Positions 8,986 through 18,600 of a stretch of DNA of 64,000 nucleotides are shown here, in pieces. Every line of letters begins with the position of its first letter. Position 1 is the stretch's first letter. The notes below the pieces were generated by a model. It saw only the letters and a program-made list of their open reading frames with translations. It made no database searches and had not been told where the DNA came from. A program made the position numbers and the translations under genes. This DNA is from Chitinophaga sp. 180180018-3 (GTDB lineage Bacteria; Bacteroidota; Bacteroidia; Chitinophagales; Chitinophagaceae), in assembly GCF_037893185.1 (NCBI RefSeq), contig NZ_CP140772.1, forward strand, positions 7,246,001 through 7,310,000, written 5' to 3'.

Positions 8986-9017
8986 GTAATTAAATTAATA
9001 TATTGTTTATCAATTTG

Positions 9018-9503
9018 TTATATAACATTTTCCATTTTGACCAGATAATTCTTCAGATGTATTCTTGCCCGGTGCAGGTAGACTTTTACCTGCGAAGGAC
9101 TGAGATTCATCATTTCGCCGATCTCTTCATAAGAGTACCCTTCATAGTCCTTCAGCAATATCAAGGAGCGTTGTACTTCGCTCAACTTTGACAAGGCCTT
9201 TTCTATCACTTCTTTTGCGTTATGCACCTTGTGATCAGCAACTTTCTCTTCTTCCTTAAACTGGTCTACCAATGTGATCCGCTTCACCTTACGCACATGA
9301 TCGATCATATTGTGGTAGCCAACTGTAAATAAATAAGACTTAGCCTTTTCAAAAGGCACGTCCTTGCAGTGCTTCCACAATATTTCGAATGAATTCTGTA
9401 CTACGTCCCTTGCATCTTCCGCGTGTTCAAGATTTTTTACGATAAAGCGGAATAGATTGTCCGAATACAGATCCACACACTTATTGTACTCCTTTTCCGT
9501 CAT
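9018..9503 (-). CDS. ECF RNA polymerase sigma factor
   Basis: A 161-residue sigma-70 family protein of ECF size. Region 2 (about residues 8-75) includes the DARDVVQNSFEILWKH core-binding and -10 recognition helices. Region 4 (about 100-155) includes the HTH YSYEEIGEMMNLSPSQVKVYL. It heads a same-strand unit with the anti-sigma protein, barrel protein and small exported protein, so it probably drives an envelope-stress or surface-protein regulon. No SusC/FecR partner lies nearby, so it is not a TonB-coupled FecI type. Confidence 0.93.
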   Translation of the reverse strand: MTEKEYNKCVDLYSDNLFRFIVKNLEHAEDARDVVQNSFEILWKHCKDVPFEKAKSYLFTVGYHNMIDHVRKVKRITLVDQFKEEEKVADHKVHNAKEVIEKALSKLSEVQRSLILLKDYEGYSYEEIGEMMNLSPSQVKVYLHRARIHLKNYLVKMENVI

Positions 9504-9883
9504 TCAGGTGGTGCGGGGATTTTAGCGCTAATTTCCGACAAATACTTTAATACCTATCATTGACAAAGTCCATTTTGTTGCCCACACCTACTCTAAATTG
9601 GTTATTTACGCGCTCACAGTTGCAGGACCAACACCTTTCAAACTGATTATCAGCCGATTATAAAATATACCCTTTTGGTACTTCTCTTCGGTTGATAGAA
9701 TTATCAGTTTTCATTTCATGGCATTTATAATCATGATAGTATTATGACGGAGTCCAGCAACTAAATGTTACACCTCAGTCAAACTTTTTGCATATCCGGT
9801 CGTTACTCATTTACGCGATAAATAATCGCAATACATTTATTGCACTTAATTTTGGAAGATCCACTTAAAACATAGCAATTTTT
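9504..9883. other. Intergenic region between divergent ECF sigma and kbl genes
   Basis: About 380 bp, AT-rich, separating two divergent transcription units. Apart from the -7 element for kbl near its right end, no ORF, strong hairpin or repeat is apparent. The promoter of the sigma operon must lie in the left part but shows no clear TAnnTTTG match. Confidence 0.6.
9847..9854 (+). promoter_or_regulatory. -7 promoter element for kbl
   Basis: TAATTTTG matches TAnnTTTG and ends 29 nt before the kbl ATG. No TTG at the expected -33 spacing. Confidence 0.6.
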
Positions 9884-11074
9884 ATGAATGAGAAGTTTAT
9901 AACCCGTTTACGGGAAGAACTGGATGATATCAACAAAGCCGGTCTTTATAAGAGAGAACGCATCATCACCTCTGAGCAGGGAGCTGAAATACAGGTGGGA
10001 GGCCAAACGGTACTGAATTTCTGTGCTAACAACTACCTGGGGCTTTCTTCGCATCCTGCTGTGATCAAAGCTGCCAAAGAAGCAATTGATACGCACGGGT
10101 ACGGTATGAGCAGCGTTCGCTTCATCTGCGGCACACAGGATATTCATCGGGAGCTGGAGGAAAAGATTGCTAAATTCCTGGGTACAGAAGACACAATTTT
10201 ATATGTAGCCGCATTTGATGCAAATGGTGGCGTATTTGAGCCTCTTTTTGGTGAGCAGGACGCTATTATTTCCGATGCCCTGAACCACGCCTCTATTATC
10301 GACGGCGTCAGGCTCTGCAAAGCACAGCGTTTCCGCTATGAGCACAACAATATGGCCGATCTGGAAGTGAAATTACAGGAGGCTAAAGACTGCCGTAGCA
10401 GGATCATTGTGACAGACGGTTCCTTCAGCATGGATGGTACCATTGCGCAGCTCGACAAAATCTGCGACCTAGCGGACAAGTACGATGCTATTGTGATGAT
10501 CGATGAGAGCCATTCTTCCGGCTTCCTCGGAAAAACCGGAAGAGGCACCCACGAATACCGGAATGTAATGGGCCGGGTAGACATTATCACCGGTACCCTG
10601 GGTAAGGCCCTGGGTGGTGCATCCGGAGGATTCACCAGCGGACGTAAGGAAGTGATCGACCTGCTGCGCCAGCGCAGCCGTCCTTACCTGTTCTCCAACT
10701 CAGTAGCCCCCAGCATCGTAGGCGCTTCCATCGCTGTACTGGATATGCTGAGTGAAACAACCGCCCTCCGCGATAAACTGGAACATAATACCCGGTATTT
10801 CCGCACCAAAATGACGGAAGCCGGTTTCGATATTAAACCCGGCGACCACCCGATAGTACCCGTAATGCTGTATGATGCTGTGCTGAGCGCCCAGTTTGCG
10901 GACAAACTGCTGCAGGAAGGCATTTACGTGATCGGATTCTTTTTCCCCGTGGTACCCAAAGGGCAGGCCCGCATCCGTGTGCAGCTGAGCGCCGCCCACG
11001 AACAGGAACATCTGGACAAAGCCATTGCAGCCTTTACCAAAATCGGGCGGGAACTTGGCGTTATCAAGCACTAA
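9884..11074 (+). CDS. kbl: Glycine C-acetyltransferase (2-amino-3-ketobutyrate CoA ligase)
   Basis: A 396-residue PLP enzyme of the alpha-oxoamine synthase family. Landmarks are [10 protein letters not shown] (residues 46-55), the DESHSSG cofactor-binding motif (Asp207, His210), and the Schiff-base Lys241 in [11 protein letters not shown]. Length and sequence style match Kbl rather than BioF or ALA synthase. It converts 2-amino-3-oxobutyrate and CoA to glycine and acetyl-CoA, the second step of threonine degradation. The partner threonine dehydrogenase gene is not next to it. It has its own -7 element. Confidence 0.9.
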   Translation: MNEKFITRLREELDDINKAGLYKRERIITSEQGAEIQVGGQTVLNFCANNYLGLSSHPAVIKAAKEAIDTHGYGMSSVRFICGTQDIHRELEEKIAKFLGTEDTILYVAAFDANGGVFEPLFGEQDAIISDALNHASIIDGVRLCKAQRFRYEHNNMADLEVKLQEAKDCRSRIIVTDGSFSMDGTIAQLDKICDLADKYDAIVMIDESHSSGFLGKTGRGTHEYRNVMGRVDIITGTLGKALGGASGGFTSGRKEVIDLLRQRSRPYLFSNSVAPSIVGASIAVLDMLSETTALRDKLEHNTRYFRTKMTEAGFDIKPGDHPIVPVMLYDAVLSAQFADKLLQEGIYVIGFFFPVVPKGQARIRVQLSAAHEQEHLDKAIAAFTKIGRELGVIKH

Positions 11075-11091
11075 GCTTTTAGCTTTTAATA

Positions 11092-11137
11092 CAAATGCAG
11101 CGGAGATCACAGAGTATGGTGGTCTTCGTTGCATTTT
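11092..11137 (+). terminator. Imperfect hairpin after kbl
   Basis: AAATGCAGCGGAGATCA pairs with the downstream GGTCTTCGTTGCATTT with a few mismatches, forming a long stem between kbl and the next gene. It is flanked by TAGCTTTTAGC / TAGCTAAAAACTA segments that resemble the TTAGC-rich intergenic repeats elsewhere in the window. Confidence 0.55.
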
Positions 11138-11216
11138 TACTAATAGCTAAAAACTAAAGGCTGACAGCTGTTTCGATGCTTTACCCTATTTTTGCAGCAA
11201 CTTAATCAACACAAGA

Positions 11217-12023
11217 ATGAAACGATTTGGCTGGTTATTATTGGCAATGGGTCTGTTTATGGTTGCCTGTGCACCCAATAATGTAAAAGAAGAGAAAGAT
11301 TGGGAGAAATATTTTGCCCAACACAAGCTGGAAGGTACTTTCATGCTATTCAACAACAGCCAGGGCGAATTTAAAGTATATAACCTCGAAAGGGCTAAAA
11401 AACGTTTTCTGCCTGCTTCTACCTTCAAGATATTCAATACCCTTGTGGGCTTGCATACCGGCGCCATCAAAGATACCAACATGGTGATCAAATGGGATGG
11501 TGTTACCCGGGATGTACCTGACTGGAACCAGGACCTGACCATGGCCCAGGCTTTCCGGCTGTCGGCAGTGCCCTATTACCAGGAGGTAGCCCGCCGGATC
11601 GGCCAACCGACCATGCAGATGTGGCTGGATTCTGTCAAATATGGCAACATGAAAATCAGCCGGATCGACACTTTCTGGCTCGACAATTCCCTGCAGATTT
11701 CTCCCGACGAAGAGCTGGGCCTGGTGAAAAAGCTGTATTTCGATCAGCTCCCCTTCGCCAAAACCACTATGAAAACGGTCAGAGATGTAATGCTCATGGA
11801 GAAGGCGCCTAAATACGAACTCTCCTATAAAACAGGGATGGGCCGTTACAATAACACCAAACGCCTCGGTTGGATAGTAGGCTGGATAGAAGAAAACAGG
11901 CATCCCTCCTTCTTCGTCCTGAACCTGGAAACCGAGGACCCCAGCCTCGATATCCCCAAAATCAGAATGGAGATCCTCAGGAACATCCTTACTGATGCCG
12001 GATATTTCAAAGGAGAAATGTAG
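11217..12023 (+). CDS. Class D beta-lactamase-like serine hydrolase, lipoprotein
   Basis: A 268-residue protein with a lipoprotein signal (Cys18 in FMVAC). All class D (OXA) landmarks are present and correctly spaced: S68-T-F-K71 with the lysine that is carboxylated in the family, S116-A-V118, Y142-G-N144, Trp154, and K205-T-G207, then GWIVGW. The family hydrolyses penicillins and oxacillin; some relatives are BlaR1-type sensors, but no membrane sensor part is present here. It is probably anchored facing the periplasm. No insertion sequence or regulator is adjacent, so it looks like a resident gene. Activity is inferred only. Confidence 0.88.
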   Translation: MKRFGWLLLAMGLFMVACAPNNVKEEKDWEKYFAQHKLEGTFMLFNNSQGEFKVYNLERAKKRFLPASTFKIFNTLVGLHTGAIKDTNMVIKWDGVTRDVPDWNQDLTMAQAFRLSAVPYYQEVARRIGQPTMQMWLDSVKYGNMKISRIDTFWLDNSLQISPDEELGLVKKLYFDQLPFAKTTMKTVRDVMLMEKAPKYELSYKTGMGRYNNTKRLGWIVGWIEENRHPSFFVLNLETEDPSLDIPKIRMEILRNILTDAGYFKGEM

Positions 12024-12132
12024 CACCGACTTTATTTTTTGGAAGAGAGCAGGGATACCCGTAGTATCTTTGCTCTCTTTGCTTTAAAGACGGGGGTAAG
12101 CGTTAAAAAAACGATAAAACCCCGCCCCTGGC

Positions 12133-12162
12133 TTGCAATAAGAGACAAAAAAATTATTTTTG
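12133..12162 (+). promoter_or_regulatory. Promoter for the batB-batC pair (-33 and -7)
   Basis: TTG (12133-12135) lies 19 nt upstream of TATTTTTG (12155-12162), a full match to the Bacteroidota -33/-7 arrangement. The downstream ATG is at 12210. This separates batB from the beta-lactamase gene. Confidence 0.7.
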
Positions 12163-12209
12163 GTATCTTACCAGGGTTACTACCGGTAACGGATATCTTA
12201 ATAACGAAT

Positions 12210-13229
12210 ATGTTACGATTTCAGCATAGCGAATATTTATGGGCATTGATACTCTTGTTGGTATTACAGGCGGCATTTCTGGGGGTATCCTGGTGGAAAC
12301 GCCGCTCTATACGCCGCATTGGAGATCAGGCCCTGGTGGAAAAACTTTTTACCGGCTATTCCCGGAAGCTGTTTGTACTGAAATTCCTGCTTATTTTTCT
12401 CGCCTTCTTCTTTGGGGTGGTTGGTCTCGCCAACCTACAGAAAGGCAGTCGCATGGAAAAAATCACCCGCAAGGGAGTGGATGTAATGATTGCGCTGGAT
12501 GTCAGCAAAAGTATGCTGGCTACCGATATACAACCCGACAGGCTTTCCCGTGCGCGGCAGCTGATCAGTAAGCTAATGGACAAGCTGGATAACGACCGAA
12601 TCGGGCTGGTGGTGTTTGCAGGCAATGCTTACCTTCAGATGCCCCTCACCATAGATTACTCCGCAGCAAAAATGTATCTCAGTACGGTATCTCCCGATAT
12701 GATTCCCACACAGGGAACCGCCATTGGACAGGCCATACAGGTTGCTGACGACGCTTTTAACAAAAAAGAAAGGAAACATAAAGCACTGATCATTATCTCC
12801 GATGGAGAGGATCATGACGAAACAGCCATCCAGCGGACCAAAGCAGCCTTCGAAAATGGAACCGCCACTAATACGATCGGTATCGGCTCCCCTACCGGCT
12901 CTCCGCTACCCGATCCGGAAACAGGGGGTTATAAAAAAGACCGGGAAGGTAAAACCGTTATTTCCAAACTCAATGAAACCGAGCTCAAATCAATAGCCGC
13001 CGCCGGAAAAGGGATCTACCAGCACCTGGATAACAATACAGATGATGTAGTGAATACCCTGGTAAATAAGATCGATAGTATGGAACAGAAAGAGTTCGGC
13101 GAAAACGTATTCACTGATTATAACAGCTATTTTCAATATTTTCTGGGCATATGCCTGGCACTGCTGCTGATTGAATTTTTCATTCCGGAAGTTCGTTTCA
13201 AACAGCCTTCCGGCTCAACCGCAGCTTAA
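12210..13229 (+). CDS. batB: VWA domain membrane protein, BatB-like
   Basis: A 339-residue protein starting at ATG 12210; an in-frame TTG at 12039 lies upstream of the promoter and is not credible. It has N-terminal transmembrane segments (about 8-27 and 54-75), then a von Willebrand A domain with a complete MIDAS: DVSKS (Asp97, Ser99, Ser101), a Thr in PTQGTAIG, and Asp in ISDGEDHD. A C-terminal transmembrane helix is at about 313-330. This is the BatA/BatB architecture of the Bacteroidota aerotolerance (Bat) operon. The usual moxR, DUF58, batA, batD and batE genes are absent here. Confidence 0.85.
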   Translation: MLRFQHSEYLWALILLLVLQAAFLGVSWWKRRSIRRIGDQALVEKLFTGYSRKLFVLKFLLIFLAFFFGVVGLANLQKGSRMEKITRKGVDVMIALDVSKSMLATDIQPDRLSRARQLISKLMDKLDNDRIGLVVFAGNAYLQMPLTIDYSAAKMYLSTVSPDMIPTQGTAIGQAIQVADDAFNKKERKHKALIIISDGEDHDETAIQRTKAAFENGTATNTIGIGSPTGSPLPDPETGGYKKDREGKTVISKLNETELKSIAAAGKGIYQHLDNNTDDVVNTLVNKIDSMEQKEFGENVFTDYNSYFQYFLGICLALLLIEFFIPEVRFKQPSGSTAA

Positions 13230-13242
13230 TTTACAACGGCTC

Positions 13243-14040
13243 ATGAGAACCAGTTTTATAACATATTGCTTCTTTACAATTGCTGCGCTGCTCTCCGGCT
13301 CTGCTCTGTTTGCGCAAAGCAATTCCAATAAATATATCCGCAAGGGTAACGAACTATATCAGAAACAACAGTATGTTGATGCAGAAGCTAACTACAAAAA
13401 GGCACTCGAACAAAATGCTAAATCAGCTGAAGGCAGTTACAACCTTGGTAACTCCCTTTACCAGCAGAAACGATACGACGACGCCCGCGCTCAATACGCC
13501 AACAGCCTGAAACTGGATGGCAAACCTGGCGCTAAATCCAACGCGGATTATAATATCGGTAACACTTTCATGGAAGGGAAAAAATGGGAAGAAAGTATCA
13601 AATCCTATAAACAGGCCCTGAAAATAAATCCCAACGACGAAGACGCCCGCTATAATCTTGCCTATGCGCAGGCAATGCTGAAAAAACAACAACAAGGCGG
13701 CGGCGGTAATGATAACAAAAACAATAAGGATAAAAACAAAAATAAAGACAAGAACAAGGACGATAAGAATAAAGACAAAAACAAGGATCAACAGAATAAA
13801 GATCAGAACAAAGACAAACAGGACAAAGACAAGAAAGATCAGAACAAAGATCAGCAGAATAAAGACCAGGACAAGAACAAAGACGAGCAACAACAGCAGA
13901 AACCGGAACCCCAGCCCAGTAAGATGAGCAAGCAGGAAGCGGACAGATTACTGCAGGCATTGTCGCAGGAAGAAAAGAAATTGCAGGACAAAGCTAAAAA
14001 GGTGAAGGGGCAACCTGTTCCTGTGGAAAAAGACTGGTAA
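13243..14040 (+). CDS. batC: TPR protein with Lys/Asp/Asn-rich tail, BatC-like
   Basis: A 266-residue protein from ATG 13243, 13 nt after batB; an in-frame TTG at 13171 lies inside batB. A signal peptide ends near LFAQS. Three to four TPR repeats follow (about 28-150, e.g. GNELYQKQQYVDAEANYKKA and YNIGNTFMEGKKWEESI). A low-complexity segment (about 155-225) is built almost only from K, D, N and Q, and a conserved-looking C-terminus follows (SKQEADRLLQALSQEEKK). TPR plus charged tail next to a BatB protein is typical of BatC. It probably scaffolds the VWA protein in the periplasm. Confidence 0.82.
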   Translation: MRTSFITYCFFTIAALLSGSALFAQSNSNKYIRKGNELYQKQQYVDAEANYKKALEQNAKSAEGSYNLGNSLYQQKRYDDARAQYANSLKLDGKPGAKSNADYNIGNTFMEGKKWEESIKSYKQALKINPNDEDARYNLAYAQAMLKKQQQGGGGNDNKNNKDKNKNKDKNKDDKNKDKNKDQQNKDQNKDKQDKDKKDQNKDQQNKDQDKNKDEQQQQKPEPQPSKMSKQEADRLLQALSQEEKKLQDKAKKVKGQPVPVEKDW

Positions 14041-14063
14041 TTCATATTCCTCCCGATAAATTA

Positions 14064-14102
14064 CATCCAAAAGTGGTATTCCGCTTTTGGATGTTTTATT
14101 TT
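14064..14102 (+). terminator. Rho-independent terminator after batC
   Basis: CATCCAAAAG (14064-14073) pairs perfectly with CTTTTGGATG (14084-14093), followed by a T-rich run. It lies 24 nt after the batC stop. Confidence 0.85.
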
Positions 14103-14296
14103 ACGGAAGATGGTAATGCGCCGGTGTATCCTTTATAAGCTTTAATAAAGTGATTCTGATCATAATAGCCATTAGTCACTGCAATACCGGCCAGCGAATC
14201 CTCTGCCTGCTGCTCAACAACTGAAGCCAACAAAAAACCGGAATAGGAATATTCCGGTTCTTTACCTAAACCTACAACTGTTACGCGGCGTAACAA
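14096..14296 (-). pseudogene. Remnant of an AraC-family regulator C-terminus
   Basis: The last part of this 66-codon frame reads GIAVTNGYYDQNHFIKAYKG followed by YTGALPSSVK. That closely resembles the second helix-turn-helix of AraC/XylS regulators (GYYDQ-HFIKAFK-YTG-TP). The upstream part does not extend into a recognisable regulator, and nothing encodes the rest of the HTH domain, so it appears to be a decayed 3' fragment. It could alternatively be chance-conserved DNA, but the motif match is strong. Confidence 0.6.
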
Positions 14297-14524
14297 TTAT
14301 CGTTCGTGTTGTAAAGCAACAGCGCTTCACTGCTGGAAGCGCTGTATTGCCTGATTCATTGGGAAGTACGTTTGCCTGCTACAGGTCACTCTTTACATTT
14401 ACCGTATCCAGGCCAGTCAACAGATCCTTTCGGCTTTTTGTTTCTTTATACCAGACTGCTGTTTCTTTTTCTGCTTAATCTATTATCCACAAACTACTTC
14501 CCACTGTTAAACACACATTATTTC
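14297..14524. other. Non-coding stretch with a hairpin
   Basis: No credible gene. A perfect 10-bp stem ACAGCGCTTC (14319-14328) / GAAGCGCTGT (14336-14345) with a 7-nt loop is present, without a T-run on either strand. The rest appears to be degraded sequence between the AraC remnant and the efflux operon. Confidence 0.5.
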
Positions 14525-15673
14525 CTACTGGCGGGCAACAGCCAGTTGTGCTCCTTCTTTTATCTCGTCACTTCCGTTCCGTACCAGCATATCATTATCA
14601 GCGAGGTTACCGAATATTTCCACCTTCCCGTCTGATTCGTTTCCACATTTCACGGGCACCCATACCGCCTTATTATTGACTGATTTAATCACGAAGATCT
14701 TCTCTGAATTGCTGACAATAGCGGACTTAGGGACGATATATACATCTTTCTTCCCTGGTACCGGCATTTGTACCTCTGCGTACATACCAGGCAGCAAACG
14801 GCCATTCTTATTGGCTACGTCCATTTCCAGCGTTTCCGAACGGAGTTTCACATCCAGGCTGCCGGCTATACGATTCACCCGGGCAGTGAAAGTATCTCCC
14901 GGCAGTGATTTCACTGTAAAGTGTACATCGGTGGCGTGGTGAGCTTCTTCTGTATATATCTCAGGAACGGCAACGGATAAACGTAGTTTCTGCTGTTCTT
15001 CGAGCCGGAACAATGGTTTATCAGATCCTTTACCAGCAGGCCCTACATAGGTTCCGGGATGTATATTACGCTGGCTGATCACTCCGCTGAATGGAGCACG
15101 GATTACGAGGTAACCCAGCATCTGCTGTACCTCCTGGTAAGAAGAGCGGGCTGAAAGCAGCTCTGCACTGTCGGCACTCATCTTCTCAAATGCCATATCC
15201 AGGTCGTTCGGAGAAATGGTACCGGGCACCCTGCTGGTCTTCAGCAGGCGTTCATAGGTAGCTCTGCGGGCCCGGAACATCGCCTCTTTTGTATGCAACC
15301 GCGACTGTGCCTCCAGCAGCTGGGTATTCATTTCAGGCGCTTCCAGTGTTGCCAGCACCTGACCGGCCATCACCTGGCTGCCCAGATCCACATTCACTTT
15401 TTTTACATAACTGTTTACCTTCGCATACAGGTCAGCAAACTGGAAAGGCTTGATTTCTCCCGGTAGCCTGAGCGCCGCATCCAGCTGGCTTTTCTGCAGA
15501 TGAATCACTTTCACCTGCACACTGTGATTTTCTACCGCGCTTTCATCTTCTGCATGGGTACTGTTGCAGGCAGTGAAATACAAACTGGCAGGCAGCAATA
15601 CGGCAGCTGTCATCACCCGATACGACAGGCCGTGTTTATTTATGTTCATGATATTGATATGTCGTTTAGTCAT
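14525..15673 (-). CDS. RND efflux periplasmic adaptor (MFP) subunit
   Basis: A 382-residue protein from ATG 15673 (a second ATG at 15649 is also possible). It has a lipoprotein signal (LPASLYFTAC), then the barrel-sandwich/lipoyl halves, an alpha-hairpin (about residues 95-165), and the beta-barrel and membrane-proximal domains of HlyD/AcrA-type adaptors. It joins the inner-membrane pump to the TolC channel. It is the third gene of the tolC-RND-adaptor unit, starting 23 nt after the pump gene. Confidence 0.9.
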   Translation of the reverse strand: MTKRHINIMNINKHGLSYRVMTAAVLLPASLYFTACNSTHAEDESAVENHSVQVKVIHLQKSQLDAALRLPGEIKPFQFADLYAKVNSYVKKVNVDLGSQVMAGQVLATLEAPEMNTQLLEAQSRLHTKEAMFRARRATYERLLKTSRVPGTISPNDLDMAFEKMSADSAELLSARSSYQEVQQMLGYLVIRAPFSGVISQRNIHPGTYVGPAGKGSDKPLFRLEEQQKLRLSVAVPEIYTEEAHHATDVHFTVKSLPGDTFTARVNRIAGSLDVKLRSETLEMDVANKNGRLLPGMYAEVQMPVPGKKDVYIVPKSAIVSNSEKIFVIKSVNNKAVWVPVKCGNESDGKVEIFGNLADNDMLVRNGSDEIKEGAQLAVARQ

Positions 15674-15696
15674 AATAGTTACAGATAAAAACAAGG

Positions 15697-18600
15697 CTAT
15701 AAACGTTGAGCACCAGGCACATAATATGGACTGTTCTCATCCTCCGGATCCAGCGATACAGATTTAACAGATGATCGTTGTTGTACCCAGGAGAATACCA
15801 GTGGCAGAATAAACAGCGAGGCAAAAGTACTCGCTATCAATCCTCCTATCACAGCCCTGCCCAGTGGCGCTGTCTGATCGCCCGCTTCACCAAGTCCGGA
15901 TGCCATCGGTATCATACCAGCCACCATCGCGATACTGGTCATCAGGATCGGGCGCAGACGAATAGAAGCGCCTTCCAGCGCGGATCTGCTGGCATTATGA
16001 TTCTCCAGCCGTAGTTTTTCCGCGTTGGTGATCAGCAAGATGGCATTTGCTACGGATACGCCAACAGACATGATGATCCCCATGTACGACTGCAGGTTCA
16101 GTGTTGATCCTGTAAGGAGCAGCATCACCAGCGAGCCGGCAAGTACTGCCGGGATCGTGGAAATTATTACCAGTGCAACTTTGAACGACTGAAAGTTTGC
16201 CGCCAGCAATAACAGTATTACAATGATGGCTACCAGCAACCCTGATTGCAGGCTTTCCAGCGTTTCATTCAGCAGCGTCATCAGGCCCCGTTTCTCTACG
16301 CTGATCCCCCGTGGCGGCTCACCTGCCCGTTTGATCGCTTCAGCCACCGCTGCGGAAGCCTTACCCAGATCTTTTCTATGAATATTAGCGCCGATGGAAA
16401 CAATTCTCACCGCCCCGATACGATCATATTCCCCCACCACCGTATCCGGCTTCAATGTTGCGACATCGCCGAGGGAAGGGCGCGACTTATCTTTGCTGAC
16501 AGGAATGGCCGCCATGTCATTGATACTCGACATCTCATTCTCCGGCACTGAGATCTGCACGAAGTAGGAGGTAGCATTCCTTTCATCCAGCCAGTTATTC
16601 TTCTCGGTGAACCTGCTCGAAGAAGTAGAAGCAGTCAGCGATTTAGCGATATCGGAAATACTTACACCCAGCTGTCCGGCGCGTTCACGATCGATATTGA
16701 TACGGATGGCAGGATATTGCATCGGCTGGTTGATCTGCACATCCCTGAGATACGGGATCTTTTTCATCTCAGCCAGCACCTTCTGCGCATAGGGCAAACT
16801 TTCTTTCAGATTCTTACCCATCACCGCTATTTCGATGGGGGTAGATGCTCCCTGGCTCATTACCTTGTCTGTAAGATCAATCGGCTCAAAGCTCATCTTC
16901 ACCTCTGGCAACTGTTCATGGATACGTTTACGCAGCTTTTCCTTAAATTCATCCATGTTTACCTTGAAGTCTTCCTTCAGGTTCACTTGCAATACGGCTT
17001 CATTCGGAGTAGCCATGAACAGGTAAATAGGGTTGGTAGAGTAAGACGACGGATGGGTACCCACGAAAGAGGAAGTGATATCGATGTTTTTAGCACCTAC
17101 CATCTCTTTCAGTATTTCTGTGGATTTAATAAGCATGGCTTCCGTACGTTCCAGGCGGGTTCCCGTGGGCTCTTTCAACCGCAGCTGAAATTGCCCGTTA
17201 TTCAGTTTAGGTAAGATATCGCGTCCGATAATATTCATGCAGATGGCTACTATGCCTAGTACTCCCACGAAATACGCGCCTATGACCAGTTTCCTTTTTT
17301 TCATCAGTGACTCCAGCCATCCGATAAAACGCAGTTTAAACCGGTCGAATCCCGAAATGGTTTTACTATGCTGCTTTTCATCTGCAATTTCTGTTTCAAT
17401 ATAGCCGGCAGTTTTATGCAGTTCATCACTATGTACATGCGGATGTGCGCCATGCCCATGATGTTGAAACTTATCTGCTTTCAACATCCAGTTTGCCAGG
17501 ATGGGTACCAGGGTTTGAGATAGCAAATAAGAGGCGATCATGGAAAATCCGATAGCCAGTGAAAGCGGCATAAACATAGAACGGGGCACTCCCTTCATGG
17601 TAAACGAAGGTGCAAAAACCGCGAGAATACACAACAGAATCAGCAATTTCGGAAAGGCGATCTCCTGGCAGGCATGCCACACTGCCTGAGCTTTGGTTTT
17701 TCCCATCTCCAAATGCTGGTGAATATTTTCTATTGTTACTGTTGATTCATCCACCAGGATACCTATGGCGAGTGCCAGCCCGCTGAGCGTCATGATATTG
17801 ATCGTCTGACCGGCCAGCTTGAGAAATAAAACACCGGTAATGATGGATACCGGGATGGTTATGATCACGATATATGCACTTCTGCGATCTCCCAGGAATA
17901 ACAATACCATCAGGGCCGTGAGCACCGCTCCTATCACACCTTCGCTGATAAGACTTTTCACTGCGTTGATCACGTACACACTCTGATCAAACACAAAAGA
18001 GATCTTTACATCTTCCGGCAATAATTTCTGAATATTTGGCAATGCCTGCTTCAGGTTGTTCACCACAGTCCAGGTAGAGGCATCAGCTGTTTTGATAATA
18101 GGCAGGTAAACAGAACGCTTGCCATTGATCACCGCATAACTGCTGGTGATATCCGCCGCATCTTCCACTTTCGCGACATCCTTTACAAACACCGTGGGGC
18201 CATCTCCCATTACCAGTGGTATATTTTCAAATTCCTTTACCGTACGGATAACAGTATTAGCCGGCGTGAGATAGGTAATATCTCCGATCCTCACGTTACC
18301 GGCGGGCGATATCTGGTTATTATCTTTGATGGCAACTACTACCTGATCAGCGGTCAGGTGATGGCTCCGCATCAGCTCCGGATCCACATGTATCACCACG
18401 GTACGGGAGTTCCCGCCAAAGGGCGCGGGAGAGGTCAGTCCGGCAATACGGCTGAAAGAAGGCCGTACAATCGTCATTGCCAGATCCTGCAGTTCGTTGT
18501 TGGTGCGGGTGGCACTGCTCAGCGCCAGCTGTCCGATCGGCAGAGTGGAAGCATCGAAACGGATGATGAATGGCGGCTGTGTGCCTGCCGGCATGGAAGC

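Noticed and set aside
13423..13893. Minus-strand frame rich in Leu/Val/Ile/Phe that looks like a membrane protein
   Set aside because: It is the complement of the Lys/Asp/Asn-rich repeat of batC; antisense of AAR/GAY codons gives hydrophobic residues automatically.
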